Assembly (NCBI GenBank): GCA_017434825.1
Contig: JAFSGC010000019.1
Coordinates: 1 to 49,278, forward strand
Direction: 5' to 3'
Origin: Bacilli bacterium
GTDB taxonomy: Bacteria; Bacillota_I; Bacilli_A; RF39; UBA660
DNA: 49,278 nucleotides
The position numbers and the translations under genes were made by a program. Each line of letters starts with the position of its first letter. Position 1 is the first letter of the stretch. Of the stretch, positions 17,627-26,687 are shown in pieces. The notes below the pieces were generated by a model that saw only the letters and a list, made by a program, of their open reading frames with translations, did no database searches and had not been told where the DNA came from.

Positions 17627-18724
17627 CTATAACGCTTCAATTTGAGTGTTATCTACTGGCATTTCTGTTTCTTCAATAAATAAATCTGGCGCCAATTTTT
17701 TTCCTTGGGCTCCAAAATAATCTCTTAAATATTTTGTAGGATTTTTAAATGTAATAGTACCATCTAAACCTTTTTGGAAAATAATATTTGCCTTAGCTTC
17801 ATTATTTTCATCTACATAGAATTCTGCAACTTCTACAATCTCTCTTTGGAATCTTTGAAGCTCTGCACTCATGTACCCCTTAACATGAATACCAATTTGA
17901 ACATATCTATGAATTGATTTTAAAAATTGATCAATATCCTGACTTCCCTCTAACAAAGAATACATACGCATTGGAATATTTTGTGCTTTATCTGAGTGAA
18001 TAGTCGAAATAATGTTATGTCCTGATGAAACTGAGTTACGTACCGCAGTAACCGCTTCTCCAGAACGAACTTCGGATAGTAGTATCCATTTAGGGTTCTG
18101 TCTCATACATGTTACTAGTACATCAGAGTAAGATGCAATATTACTTGTTTTCATTGCTACTATATCCCTATGAGGAAAAATTCTATCTAAATGAAGTTCA
18201 AGAGTATCTTCGATTGTGATAATCTTTTCATTTTCTGCAGTATTTGATGCTAAGTATTTTACAAGTTCTGTTTTACCTGAACCAGTTTCTCCACTTACCA
18301 TAATATTGCAGTGTGCTTGCACACATTGTAATAAGAAGTCATGCAAGCTTTCTGTTACATATTTTTCATTTAATAATTTTTCTTTATTTAATCTAATTTT
18401 TGCTGGAGTCTTTCTTATAACACAAGCAATTCCGTTAGTAGCAATTGACTCATGTACAAAGTTAAGACGAAGTTCAGCTCCTTCAGCATCTAAAAAAGGA
18501 TGGGCCATATTAAATGTTACGCCCATTACATTAGAACATTGGAAGGCCAACTTTTCCATTAATGCATTATTAATTTCTGGCCTTTCAACTTTATATATAC
18601 CTTTATCTAATGATTTGACCCAAACTTGACCGCCATTTGAATATGACACGTCTGTAATATTATCATCATTTAAAAACTCTGATATTGGTCCAAAATCTAA
18701 TTGTGAAAATATTGCTTCTTTCAC
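17627..18724 (-). CDS. tadA: TadA/CpaF-type secretion ATPase
   Basis: A 365-residue VirB11/CpaF-family AAA-type hexameric ATPase that drives pilus assembly from the cytoplasm. Walker A is GETGSGKT at 145-152, Walker B region WILLSEVR at 213-220, and the His box GHNIISTIHS at 235-244. It lacks the long N-terminal extension seen in many CpaF proteins, so it is near the minimal core. It is preceded by two cpaB-like genes and followed by tadB. No separate retraction ATPase is present, as usual for Tad systems. Confidence 0.93.
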   Translation of the reverse strand: MKEAIFSQLDFGPISEFLNDDNITDVSYSNGGQVWVKSLDKGIYKVERPEINNALMEKLAFQCSNVMGVTFNMAHPFLDAEGAELRLNFVHESIATNGIACVIRKTPAKIRLNKEKLLNEKYVTESLHDFLLQCVQAHCNIMVSGETGSGKTELVKYLASNTAENEKIITIEDTLELHLDRIFPHRDIVAMKTSNIASYSDVLVTCMRQNPKWILLSEVRSGEAVTAVRNSVSSGHNIISTIHSDKAQNIPMRMYSLLEGSQDIDQFLKSIHRYVQIGIHVKGYMSAELQRFQREIVEVAEFYVDENNEAKANIIFQKGLDGTITFKNPTKYLRDYFGAQGKKLAPDLFIEETEMPVDNTQIEAL

Positions 18725-18745
18725 GCTTAGTCACTCCTTTTTTTA

Positions 18746-19513
18746 TTACTCTACTGGTATTTCTGCACATTGTGCCAAGATAAATTGTTTTAAATATTCT
18801 TTAGTTTTAACTTCGCCAGGTTGATAATTAGCATTTCTTGGTACCGGGACAATCGTAATACCATTTATATAACTAGCTTTCATAAATAATTCGTACATAT
18901 CATCAGGTACTGAGAACATTAATTCAGATGGAGAACCAACAGCCCCATCAGCATTAAATACATCCTTACCTGCTGCATCTCTTACAGCAAGAATTTCAAT
19001 ACCTTCGATTAGTTTTCCAAACATAATCTTACCATTTTCATCAGTAGCTTTCATATACAAATCAATACTTGTTCCAGGATGCATTGTATTACCATATGTA
19101 GTGTGATTATTTACTGATAATGCATATATAGTATATCCATCATCTATTTCATCAAAAATAGTATTAGGTAACTGACTTTTTTCAACTACTTGATTCTTAT
19201 AAAATAGTCCTCCTGCAGGAACCGAAGTTCCAGTATTTATATACTTACCAATTAACTCATCTTTGTTAAGAACTATATCAGCATTTTTTAAAAATGCTGA
19301 ATTAACCTCAGTCCACTTAATGTCTTCCTCTTTTATTTCTTCAGTAGCGGTTATCTCACGAACAGCATAAGGAACTTTAGTAGGTGTTGTAGCTTCATTT
19401 ACTCTATAATTGTAGAAGAAAAATAATACCCCTATCCCAATAATAACGCCGAGAATAGTAACAGTATTTTTATTACCTAAAAACTTTTTAATTGAATTAA
19501 TTAATCCTGTCAT
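18746..19513 (-). CDS. CpaB/RcpC-like SAF-domain protein (copy 2)
   Basis: A 255-residue protein with a single N-terminal membrane helix (about 17-34) and a SAF domain right after it (about 46-110: KVPYAVREITATEEIKEEDI, then GTSVPAGGLFY). In diderm Tad systems CpaB/RcpC helps the secretin; here there is no outer membrane, so it probably acts at the membrane/wall face, where SAF domains may bind glycans. It is closely related to its upstream neighbour along the whole length. Confidence 0.82.
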   Translation of the reverse strand: MTGLINSIKKFLGNKNTVTILGVIIGIGVLFFFYNYRVNEATTPTKVPYAVREITATEEIKEEDIKWTEVNSAFLKNADIVLNKDELIGKYINTGTSVPAGGLFYKNQVVEKSQLPNTIFDEIDDGYTIYALSVNNHTTYGNTMHPGTSIDLYMKATDENGKIMFGKLIEGIEILAVRDAAGKDVFNADGAVGSPSELMFSVPDDMYELFMKASYINGITIVPVPRNANYQPGEVKTKEYLKQFILAQCAEIPVE

Positions 19514-19527
19514 TTCAATTCTCCTTT

Positions 19528-20295
19528 TTATTCTACTACTGGTATTTCAGCACTTTTAGCTAAAATATAATTTTTTAAAAATTCATATGTTTTTATTTCT
19601 GGTGGGTTATATTTTTTATTTCTTGGTACAGGTACAATACTTAATCCAGGAATATAAGTTGCTAGCATTAATAGTTCGTAATCTTCATCTTTCACTTCGA
19701 ACATCAATTCTGCTGGTACTCCAGATTTTGAACCACCAAATACATTTTTTCCAGTTGCATCTACTACTTGTAAAACTTCAATACCTGTAACAAATTTTCC
19801 GAACATAATTCGGTTATTTTCATCAACAGCCTTAATATATAGGTCTATTTTATCCTTTGGATATATTGAATTACCATATGTTGAATGGTTACTTACACTT
19901 AACCCAAATACTGTATAGCCATCTTTAATATTATCGTAATAATTTACTGGCAATTCAGCTTTAGACACAACTTGTTTTTTATAAAATAAGGATCCTGCAG
20001 ATATAGAAGTGCCAAGATTTACATATTTACCAATTAAATCTCCGCTACCTCTATATACATCTGCAGTTTTTAAAAATTTACTGTTAATCTCCGTATAACC
20101 AATATTTTCTTCCGTAATTTTTTCTCCAGCAGCAATGGCCACTTTTGCATAGGGAACTCTTATTGGAGTAACAGCGTGTTCCACTCTATATTTATAAAAT
20201 CCCCATATAACAATGATTCCAGCAATAACAGCTAATATTGTTACTGTATTTTTATTAGAAACTATATTCCGTATTTTTTGAACTATATTACCCAT
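19528..20295 (-). CDS. CpaB/RcpC-like SAF-domain protein (copy 1)
   Basis: A 255-residue paralogue of the 18746 product and the same length. It has a membrane helix at about 17-34, the SAF motifs RVPYAKVAIAAGEKITEENI and GTSISAGSLFY, and the closing block PGLSIVPVPRN shared with the sister gene. Tandem copies 14 bp apart indicate duplication; both keep intact frames, so they may form a heteromer. Confidence 0.82.
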   Translation of the reverse strand: MGNIVQKIRNIVSNKNTVTILAVIAGIIVIWGFYKYRVEHAVTPIRVPYAKVAIAAGEKITEENIGYTEINSKFLKTADVYRGSGDLIGKYVNLGTSISAGSLFYKKQVVSKAELPVNYYDNIKDGYTVFGLSVSNHSTYGNSIYPKDKIDLYIKAVDENNRIMFGKFVTGIEVLQVVDATGKNVFGGSKSGVPAELMFEVKDEDYELLMLATYIPGLSIVPVPRNKKYNPPEIKTYEFLKNYILAKSAEIPVVE

Positions 20296-20312
20296 TTTAT
20301 TCCTCCATTTTA

Positions 20313-21038
20313 TTAACTACAAGCATTTTGATCAAATGTATTAAATGTTGCAATTATTTGACATTTATCATTTCCAGTTTTGTATGCAATACAATATTCG
20401 TCAGTAGAATCTAAATCATATTGTAAAATTCCTAACTCAGTTGGAGTTCCACATTTATAAATTGTAATAGGTGCTTTAGTACCATTTGTAGTACATACAT
20501 CATCTTTAAATTCATACTTACAACTTTTAGCAGTTAATACATTTTTTATACTATTGTTCTCTGTTAAAACACCATCAAGTTGACTAACGCTAGCATACCA
20601 GAACTCATTATTAGTACCCGCAGTTGGAATGAATTCAGCATTTGATTCTAATATTGCATCAATACGATTAACAATATCAAAAGATTCAGCATCTCCAGCG
20701 ATATTAAATGTATTTGCACGACTTGATACTTTTACCCCTACCTTTGGAGGAGCTTCATATATTTCGGAAAACTCAATATCATAAGTTGTAGCAATTGATG
20801 CTTCTTCAGCAAATCTTCTTAAAAAAGATTCATAAAATTTTTCTTTATTAATCTTCAACTCACCGTATTGGCGATAGTATGCAAAATCAATTGCATCTTC
20901 CATCGCCGCTTCAGTGATTGTTTTTACTAAATAATAATCTTGTGTATTTGAAGAAGTAAAGCTTTGAACTAATAAAAGCACTACTATAATAAATACACCT
21001 AATACAACTAACCAATAGCCCCAATAAGCTTCTTTCAT
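20313..21038 (-). CDS. TadE-like pseudopilin
   Basis: A 241-residue protein with the leader MKEAYWGYW, a hydrophobic helix (about 9-26) and a long exported domain with several cysteines towards the C-terminus (CKYEFKDDVC, CGTPTELG, C near the end). Position and layout suggest a minor pilin placed at the filament tip, together with the large surface protein directly upstream. It has 20 bp to that gene and shares the MKEA start with the two small pilins. I do not recognise the C-terminal domain. Confidence 0.62.
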   Translation of the reverse strand: MKEAYWGYWLVVLGVFIIVVLLLVQSFTSSNTQDYYLVKTITEAAMEDAIDFAYYRQYGELKINKEKFYESFLRRFAEEASIATTYDIEFSEIYEAPPKVGVKVSSRANTFNIAGDAESFDIVNRIDAILESNAEFIPTAGTNNEFWYASVSQLDGVLTENNSIKNVLTAKSCKYEFKDDVCTTNGTKAPITIYKCGTPTELGILQYDLDSTDEYCIAYKTGNDKCQIIATFNTFDQNACS

Positions 21039-21058
21039 TAATTAACTTTCCTCCTTCA

Positions 21059-24000
21059 TTATTTCCATGATGGACCAATATCCGGAATTTTATCTCCATT
21101 TATATCCATAACAGTATATTGATATATAGTCCAATAGTCATTTATTACCATTATCGGTCTTGTTGTAGCATCATTATATATAACATTGTTACCAGTATAA
21201 TTACGTACATTAACATAACTATTATTTAGTGCAGCACTATATGCATTAGCTCTATTTGGCATTTGAACTTCTGCACTATAATTAGTTTCCAAATCTGACA
21301 TAAATTTACTAAAGCAGAATACTTTTTTCATTTGGCAGCCGTTTGTTTCATCCCAATAATAACCAGCCTTTTCACAAGTGTCTTGTGCACGATACTGAGT
21401 AACAGGATAGTCAAAACACTCTAAAGTATCATTACTATATCCGCCCTTATCCTCATTAGTATCATTATAATTACGTATATAATTTGCCATTTCTGGAGTT
21501 AATTTAACTTTAACTTTATATTCTTCCACCATTTGCAATTCTGCTTGGTCATCTGGAGTAAGACTTTCAACGTCATTTAATTCTGCTCTTTTCTTAATTT
21601 CTGTAATTGTATTACCAGCTTTTTCAGCTACCAACACATTTATCGGATTAGCTATCGTTGGATCCCAATACCAGTTATATCCCATTTCCCTATCATTAGG
21701 ATTAACTATTTCTGGGGTAATTGGTTTAAACTCAACTCCAGCTTTTATTTCTTCGTTATTCCAATTTCCAGTATCCATTACACACGGTCCAACACACATA
21801 ATCGTACAATTTGGACAGCAATTGTAATTCTCAGTAGCAGCAGCAACTGCAGAATCACGATCAGAATATTCTACACAACTACTATCATACGATGTAGTAT
21901 TACATACATAATATGACTCAGCCTGTTTTACACAATAACTGCTTGTAGTAGGACAAAGTCTCTTTTTACATCTATCCCAAGACTCGCCAGTGTTACATTC
22001 AATTGGGTGGTGAACCACGCCAGCAGAATCGGTACAACTTGTTATTTCATAAGTACATGCATATTGATTTCCTTTTAATTCTTCTCCATTAATTGTTTGG
22101 GAATTATTATTTAATACTGAAGATAAACCTTTTTCAGAATAAATTCTTCCTAGTCTATTACTTTGATTAGAATAATACATACCAATGTTATTCAAAGTCA
22201 ATATGTAAAAATATACATCTGGTTGAGTATACAATCCTACTGGCAAACCAGGAATTAACGATGCTTCAGGAATATCAACATTTGAAACCTTAATAGAACC
22301 ACTCGGAGAAAATTGATAGTAAACTCTAGCAGTATCATATTTTCCTTCTGCAACAGCAACTTTATGTACATAATTCATATTTGTAACTTTTACACCAGGA
22401 GTAGTATTAGTAGGATCATTTCTCTTATCTACATAGTTTTCACATCCACTATCATTACAAACAACAACTGGATAAAATGTATAATCAGAACTTGTTATAC
22501 TAGTCTTTAGCGTGCCAGTACAATTATATGAAGCGTCAATGGCACCATCACACCACTCAACAACATTCATAGCATTATTATTAAATATATTATAAACAGG
22601 TTCATTATCAATACAGCGTGTTCCGGAAGTACTAGGTTGACCACAATATTGAGCTATAACTTTTTGATTAACGTTCCCAGCTGTATCCTTAGTAGGAATC
22701 ATTACATCACACGATTTCCCGTTACAGTCGAGTGCTTGAACATCTTTGATCCATTTATCATAACTATAGTCATTTGGTTCTGGTTCTCTATAAGAATATT
22801 TAATTTCCGGATTAAATTCATATACCATTTGCCAACTTCGATACATATCGTCATTCAAGTACATAGTATCATAATTATCATCTGCCATACATCCGTTAAA
22901 TAAATCAACTAGATGATATAACTTATTAACAGCCGCTTCATACAAGGTTTTATATTCTTCTAATTTTTCTTGTGTTATATCATTATCTTCCAAATACTTT
23001 TCATAAGCGTCTTCAGGGGTTGTTATATCACATGAAGCACCACTACACCCACAAGTTCCATCTGCTAGAAGACTACAAGAACCAGTACTTTTTGATTCAA
23101 TCTCACCAAATTCTAATGTACTGTCATCTATAGTTGAAGCCGTAATAGCATTTTTATCAGTATAATCATATATATAAACGTCACTTGATGTTGCAACTGT
23201 ATAATATGCACTATTTTGAAGTACTAATTGATAATAAGTACCGTTATAAGCATATTTTTTTGGAGTTACACTACCATTTGTAGTAATACTAGGTATTCCG
23301 CAACTAATTTGCCCTGTCAACGGATTTGTAAGAATTGGTGCAGAAGTATATTTATAGCAAGTTTCAGTAGTTCCATCATCCCAATACTTTGGATCACTCA
23401 TATCAGCTTTTGCATCCAACAAATTCTTTGTTCTAAGCATTAAATTATAATTAGTGACCATCTCTGCTTGAGCCGCTCTTAAATCTCTATATAAAGCTGC
23501 AGAATCAATTTTGGTACTATAGCAATCCATTTGACCTTTAATTTCCATAGAAAGCTTAAAGTATCTTCCGTTATCTACAGTTACTTTATATGGTACACTA
23601 AATTTATAGTCTTCCTTACAATAAACAGAACAATATGGATTATCATGTAAAATACCAGCGTTTAGTGAATCCACCAATTTATGAGAACTTCCATTGGCAT
23701 CCGAATTCTTTAATATACATTTTTCAATATTTAAATTTCCATGATATATACCTTCACGATATTCATATTCAGCAAGTGTATTACCAGAATTCATAGTGAC
23801 ATTGGTAGGATCATCATCACACATTTGAGGGAATGAATTTTGTGGTTTACAGCCAGCAGGACACATAGAAAGCGGAATATTGTATTTATCTTCTACCGGA
23901 TCTCCTGAAAACATAAAGAATCTTTGAAAGTCAGTAGAGTCCAATCCGCCTGATAGCTTTGCCATTAACATAGCACCGTTTAATAGCATTGTATCATCAT

Positions 24001-25120
24001 ATGCATGCTTAATTGAAAAACCGGCAGGACAACCAGATGTACTATCAGAAGATTGATTTTTAACTTTGTAAGCAATATATATAGTTTTATATTCATCATC
24101 TGGATTACCTGTCGCAGGAGAATTAGCCTTTAAAAAATCGACTAAATTAATTTTATTGGCATCCGATGATAAAATATCCACCATAGGACTCAAGGCAGTT
24201 AAATCAGCAGGCTTATCAAAACTATATCCAATCTCAGATATTGAAGTAGTCGAAGGATAATCAGCTTCTGCACCATAATACTCATAACTACCATTATTAA
24301 ATCCATCTATAGTAATAGCAACAACTATATCTTGTTCATACTGAGTAAGAGAACCTACTGTTGTTTCAGTAACCTCCGAAGAACTTACTCTATTTATAGT
24401 TACCTCAGGCATTGTAATTGAACCTTCCATATAACGAACAGCAGCAGCCATACCTTTTTCCAATAACTCTTTAGCTTTTGTCTCCACTGCAACGGCCCCA
24501 CCAGAGTATTTAAACATTTTACTTGGATCTTCTGATAATCTATAAAGATCTAGTATACGTTTAGGATCTTGATTTCCATTTAACTTTTTGTAATATTCAG
24601 TCATTTCAGGATCATCTTTAATCCATCTGTACGCCGTTTGAATATACGAATAAAAAAGTGAATTACCATTACTAGAGATACGATAAGGTATTCCCCATAA
24701 CGCATTAACAAACATTCTTAACGCTTGAGACGTTGCTTCATAATCATTATCACGATTAGGATTAGAAGTGCTAAACGCCTGTTCTCCTAAATCTTGCATA
24801 ATAACAAGAACACCGTAATCTAAATGTTTTTTGGTACTTTCAGCGCCCATTAGGATATGATCAACCTTTAAATACAGACTGGCGTTAACAAATGGGTCTG
24901 CACAATACATATAATACTTTTCATTCACATCAGCAGTATTAGTAGCATAATATATTGAGTTTTTAAATTGTGTAGGATATTTTGGACACGTTATTGTAGG
25001 AATCGCAGTATGCCCATCTCTTCCCTTTTCAAAGATTGTTTCGGCATCATATGCAAAAACATCCCCGATGCTAAATAGCACACACAGCAAAAAGAATAAA
25101 CTGATTAATTTATTTTTCAT
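21059..25120 (-). CDS. Large secreted Cys-rich protein with thioester-domain-like N-terminus
   Basis: A 1353-residue exported protein with a signal peptide (cleavage near Ala23, VFA-YDAE). The N-terminal domain has YMYCADP (Cys73), then YGVLVIMQDLG, then EATSQALRMFVNALWG with Gln132. This is the Cys ... TQxAIW pattern of thioester domains (TED), in which Cys and Gln form an internal thioester that binds host surfaces covalently. The rest is rich in cysteines (many CxxxC clusters), Asn/Asp and Tyr and ends DINGDKIPDIGPSWK without LPXTG or a membrane helix, so anchoring is unclear; attachment to the pilus tip is possible. It overlaps the upstream gene by four bases (ATGA). TED assignment is inference. 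Confidence 0.68.
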   Translation of the reverse strand: MKNKLISLFFLLCVLFSIGDVFAYDAETIFEKGRDGHTAIPTITCPKYPTQFKNSIYYATNTADVNEKYYMYCADPFVNASLYLKVDHILMGAESTKKHLDYGVLVIMQDLGEQAFSTSNPNRDNDYEATSQALRMFVNALWGIPYRISSNGNSLFYSYIQTAYRWIKDDPEMTEYYKKLNGNQDPKRILDLYRLSEDPSKMFKYSGGAVAVETKAKELLEKGMAAAVRYMEGSITMPEVTINRVSSSEVTETTVGSLTQYEQDIVVAITIDGFNNGSYEYYGAEADYPSTTSISEIGYSFDKPADLTALSPMVDILSSDANKINLVDFLKANSPATGNPDDEYKTIYIAYKVKNQSSDSTSGCPAGFSIKHAYDDTMLLNGAMLMAKLSGGLDSTDFQRFFMFSGDPVEDKYNIPLSMCPAGCKPQNSFPQMCDDDPTNVTMNSGNTLAEYEYREGIYHGNLNIEKCILKNSDANGSSHKLVDSLNAGILHDNPYCSVYCKEDYKFSVPYKVTVDNGRYFKLSMEIKGQMDCYSTKIDSAALYRDLRAAQAEMVTNYNLMLRTKNLLDAKADMSDPKYWDDGTTETCYKYTSAPILTNPLTGQISCGIPSITTNGSVTPKKYAYNGTYYQLVLQNSAYYTVATSSDVYIYDYTDKNAITASTIDDSTLEFGEIESKSTGSCSLLADGTCGCSGASCDITTPEDAYEKYLEDNDITQEKLEEYKTLYEAAVNKLYHLVDLFNGCMADDNYDTMYLNDDMYRSWQMVYEFNPEIKYSYREPEPNDYSYDKWIKDVQALDCNGKSCDVMIPTKDTAGNVNQKVIAQYCGQPSTSGTRCIDNEPVYNIFNNNAMNVVEWCDGAIDASYNCTGTLKTSITSSDYTFYPVVVCNDSGCENYVDKRNDPTNTTPGVKVTNMNYVHKVAVAEGKYDTARVYYQFSPSGSIKVSNVDIPEASLIPGLPVGLYTQPDVYFYILTLNNIGMYYSNQSNRLGRIYSEKGLSSVLNNNSQTINGEELKGNQYACTYEITSCTDSAGVVHHPIECNTGESWDRCKKRLCPTTSSYCVKQAESYYVCNTTSYDSSCVEYSDRDSAVAAATENYNCCPNCTIMCVGPCVMDTGNWNNEEIKAGVEFKPITPEIVNPNDREMGYNWYWDPTIANPINVLVAEKAGNTITEIKKRAELNDVESLTPDDQAELQMVEEYKVKVKLTPEMANYIRNYNDTNEDKGGYSNDTLECFDYPVTQYRAQDTCEKAGYYWDETNGCQMKKVFCFSKFMSDLETNYSAEVQMPNRANAYSAALNNSYVNVRNYTGNNVIYNDATTRPIMVINDYWTIYQYTVMDINGDKIPDIGPSWK

Positions 25121-25869
25121 AGAACACTCTTCTTTCTTTTTTTATTAACTATAATGAATGTTGTAACAGCGCCTATTGCAACTACACCCACAACAATCAA
25201 TACAACAACTTTATTTTCTACAATAAAATTCCAAACAGCTGCGTACCAAGGTACATTTTGTTCAGCCATTTGTTGAGCCTCTTTTTCTTCAATCTCTTTT
25301 TCAACAGTATCTAAAAATTCATAAAATGGAATTTCATCAAAAGTAACATATTTCTCACACAAATAATATTCAGGAACTTGACTACATTGCAAATAGTAAT
25401 AATAAGGATTTTTTCTTGGCAAAGTTTTATATATTGTTCTTAAACTTTCATGAACGCATTCAGTCTTAGCGGAAGCATAAACTTTTATTGTTAACGTCGT
25501 AACATTCATTATACCCTTCCAATCAAAACTTACAATGCCGCCTTCAGAATCACTATAAGAATATTTTTTCATAGAATTGTCTTGGTTATTTTCAACCGTA
25601 AAATAGAAATCTTCAGTAACATTATAAACAGATACCTTAAAATAATTATACTCTGAACGAACACATAAGCCTAATTCTTCATCCGCTTCACTACATCCAG
25701 ACATCTCTTCGTCATAATAGCCTGTCATTTCTTCATATTTAACTTTAATATTAGCTACATCTTTATTAAGTTGAGCTTGTTCACTATAGCTACAAGAACT
25801 AGCGTTTACACCGCTTATACCTAGCAAAAAGCTACTTAACAATACCGCCATTATATTTCTTTTTTTCAT
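25117..25869 (-). CDS. Surface protein with signal peptide and C-terminal anchor helix
   Basis: A 250-residue protein read from the second in-frame ATG (MKKRNIMAVL). The longer start at 25908 lies upstream of the -10 box at 25904-25899, so it cannot be in the transcript, and GAAGG precedes the chosen ATG. It has a signal peptide ending near VNA-SSCSY, an outside domain with cysteines, then a membrane helix (VVVLIVVGVVAIGAVTTFII) and a basic KKRKKS tail, a stop-transfer layout. It is the first gene of the pilus operon and is coupled to the large secreted protein, which it may anchor. Function unknown. Confidence 0.7.
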   Translation of the reverse strand: MKKRNIMAVLLSSFLLGISGVNASSCSYSEQAQLNKDVANIKVKYEEMTGYYDEEMSGCSEADEELGLCVRSEYNYFKVSVYNVTEDFYFTVENNQDNSMKKYSYSDSEGGIVSFDWKGIMNVTTLTIKVYASAKTECVHESLRTIYKTLPRKNPYYYYLQCSQVPEYYLCEKYVTFDEIPFYEFLDTVEKEIEEKEAQQMAEQNVPWYAAVWNFIVENKVVVLIVVGVVAIGAVTTFIIVNKKRKKSVL

Positions 25870-25898
25870 AATTTGATATACCTTCTCTACTATTAAAA

Positions 25899-25927
25899 AT
25901 TTTATCATATTGCAAGTGGCATTTCAA
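25899..25927 (-). promoter_or_regulatory. Promoter of the pilus operon
   Basis: TTGAAA (25927-25922), 17 bp, TAAAAT (25904-25899) on the minus strand. It transcribes the operon that starts at 25869 and rules out the upstream ATG. Confidence 0.65.
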
Positions 25928-25964
25928 TTAAAATAAGCTTTTTTCAAAAAATATTTCAAGCAAA

Positions 25965-25993
25965 TTGAAAGCAACACCACTTTATGTTAAGAT
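25965..25993 (+). promoter_or_regulatory. Promoter of CPBP protease gene
   Basis: TTGAAA, 17 bp, TAAGAT, with GGATGG ribosome site and ATG at 26013. It is divergent from the pilus promoter. Confidence 0.6.
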
Positions 25994-26012
25994 ATAAAAT
26001 AAGGATGGCACT

Positions 26013-26687
26013 ATGAAAGAAAAACTTAAAAACTTAGGGAAATCAACTTTAATAATTTTTAGTTTCTTTTTCCTCTACATATCACTAATCTCATTATCAT
26101 TTAAATATATAGCAAACTTAAGCGAAACCGCTCTTTTATATATTGATATATTATTTCTATCAATCTGTTCTATATATTTAATTTTTATATTTAATAAAGA
26201 CTTGAGAAATAGCTTCAAACCATTTATTAAAAACTTTACTAAATCACTCAAAAAGTATATAGGTATATATTTGCTAACCTATATATTAGTTATTATTTCA
26301 AATAACCTTATTATTAAATTCGTAAGCGAGATGGCAACCAATGAAGCAGTAAACCAAAACGCCGTATTAACAAGCCCTTTAACTGCTATAATTTCAACTT
26401 GTATTTTAGCCCCTTTCTACGAAGAAGTATTATTTAGATTAAATTTTAAAAAAATTTTTAAAAACAAGTGGAAGTTCATTTTAACAACCGGGATTTTCTT
26501 TGGTAGTCTACATCTTTTAGTAGCTAAAACAACTTTGGAACTTCTATATATAATTCCCTATTCTCTTTTAGGAATAGTACTAAGTTATATTTATTATGAT
26601 AGCAATAACATTTATAATTCGATATTCTTTCACGCTTTAAACAACATCATTCAAGTAATATTAATTTTAATCGGAGGTACCCTATGA
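26013..26687 (+). CDS. CPBP-family intramembrane metalloprotease
   Basis: A 224-residue polytopic membrane protein of the CAAX protease/bacteriocin-processing family. The EEVLFR motif (within APFYEEVLFRLNFKKIF, about residue 141) and the later FFGSLHLL and FFHALNN segments supply the conserved Glu, Glu, Arg and His residues. Members process or give immunity to peptides, but the substrate here is unknown. It overlaps the next gene by four bases (ATGA). A prenyl-protein substrate is unlikely in bacteria. Confidence 0.85.
   Translation: MKEKLKNLGKSTLIIFSFFFLYISLISLSFKYIANLSETALLYIDILFLSICSIYLIFIFNKDLRNSFKPFIKNFTKSLKKYIGIYLLTYILVIISNNLIIKFVSEMATNEAVNQNAVLTSPLTAIISTCILAPFYEEVLFRLNFKKIFKNKWKFILTTGIFFGSLHLLVAKTTLELLYIIPYSLLGIVLSYIYYDSNNIYNSIFFHALNNIIQVILILIGGTL

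Noticed and set aside
17627-18724. The tadA product as a fifth member of the MKEA subunit group
   Set aside because: It begins MKEA but has no membrane helix after it and is a cytoplasmic ATPase, so the match is taken as chance.
25870-25908. Longer start of the surface protein gene
   Set aside because: The ATG lies upstream of the -10 box, so it cannot be transcribed from that promoter; the shorter start has a signal peptide and a ribosome site.
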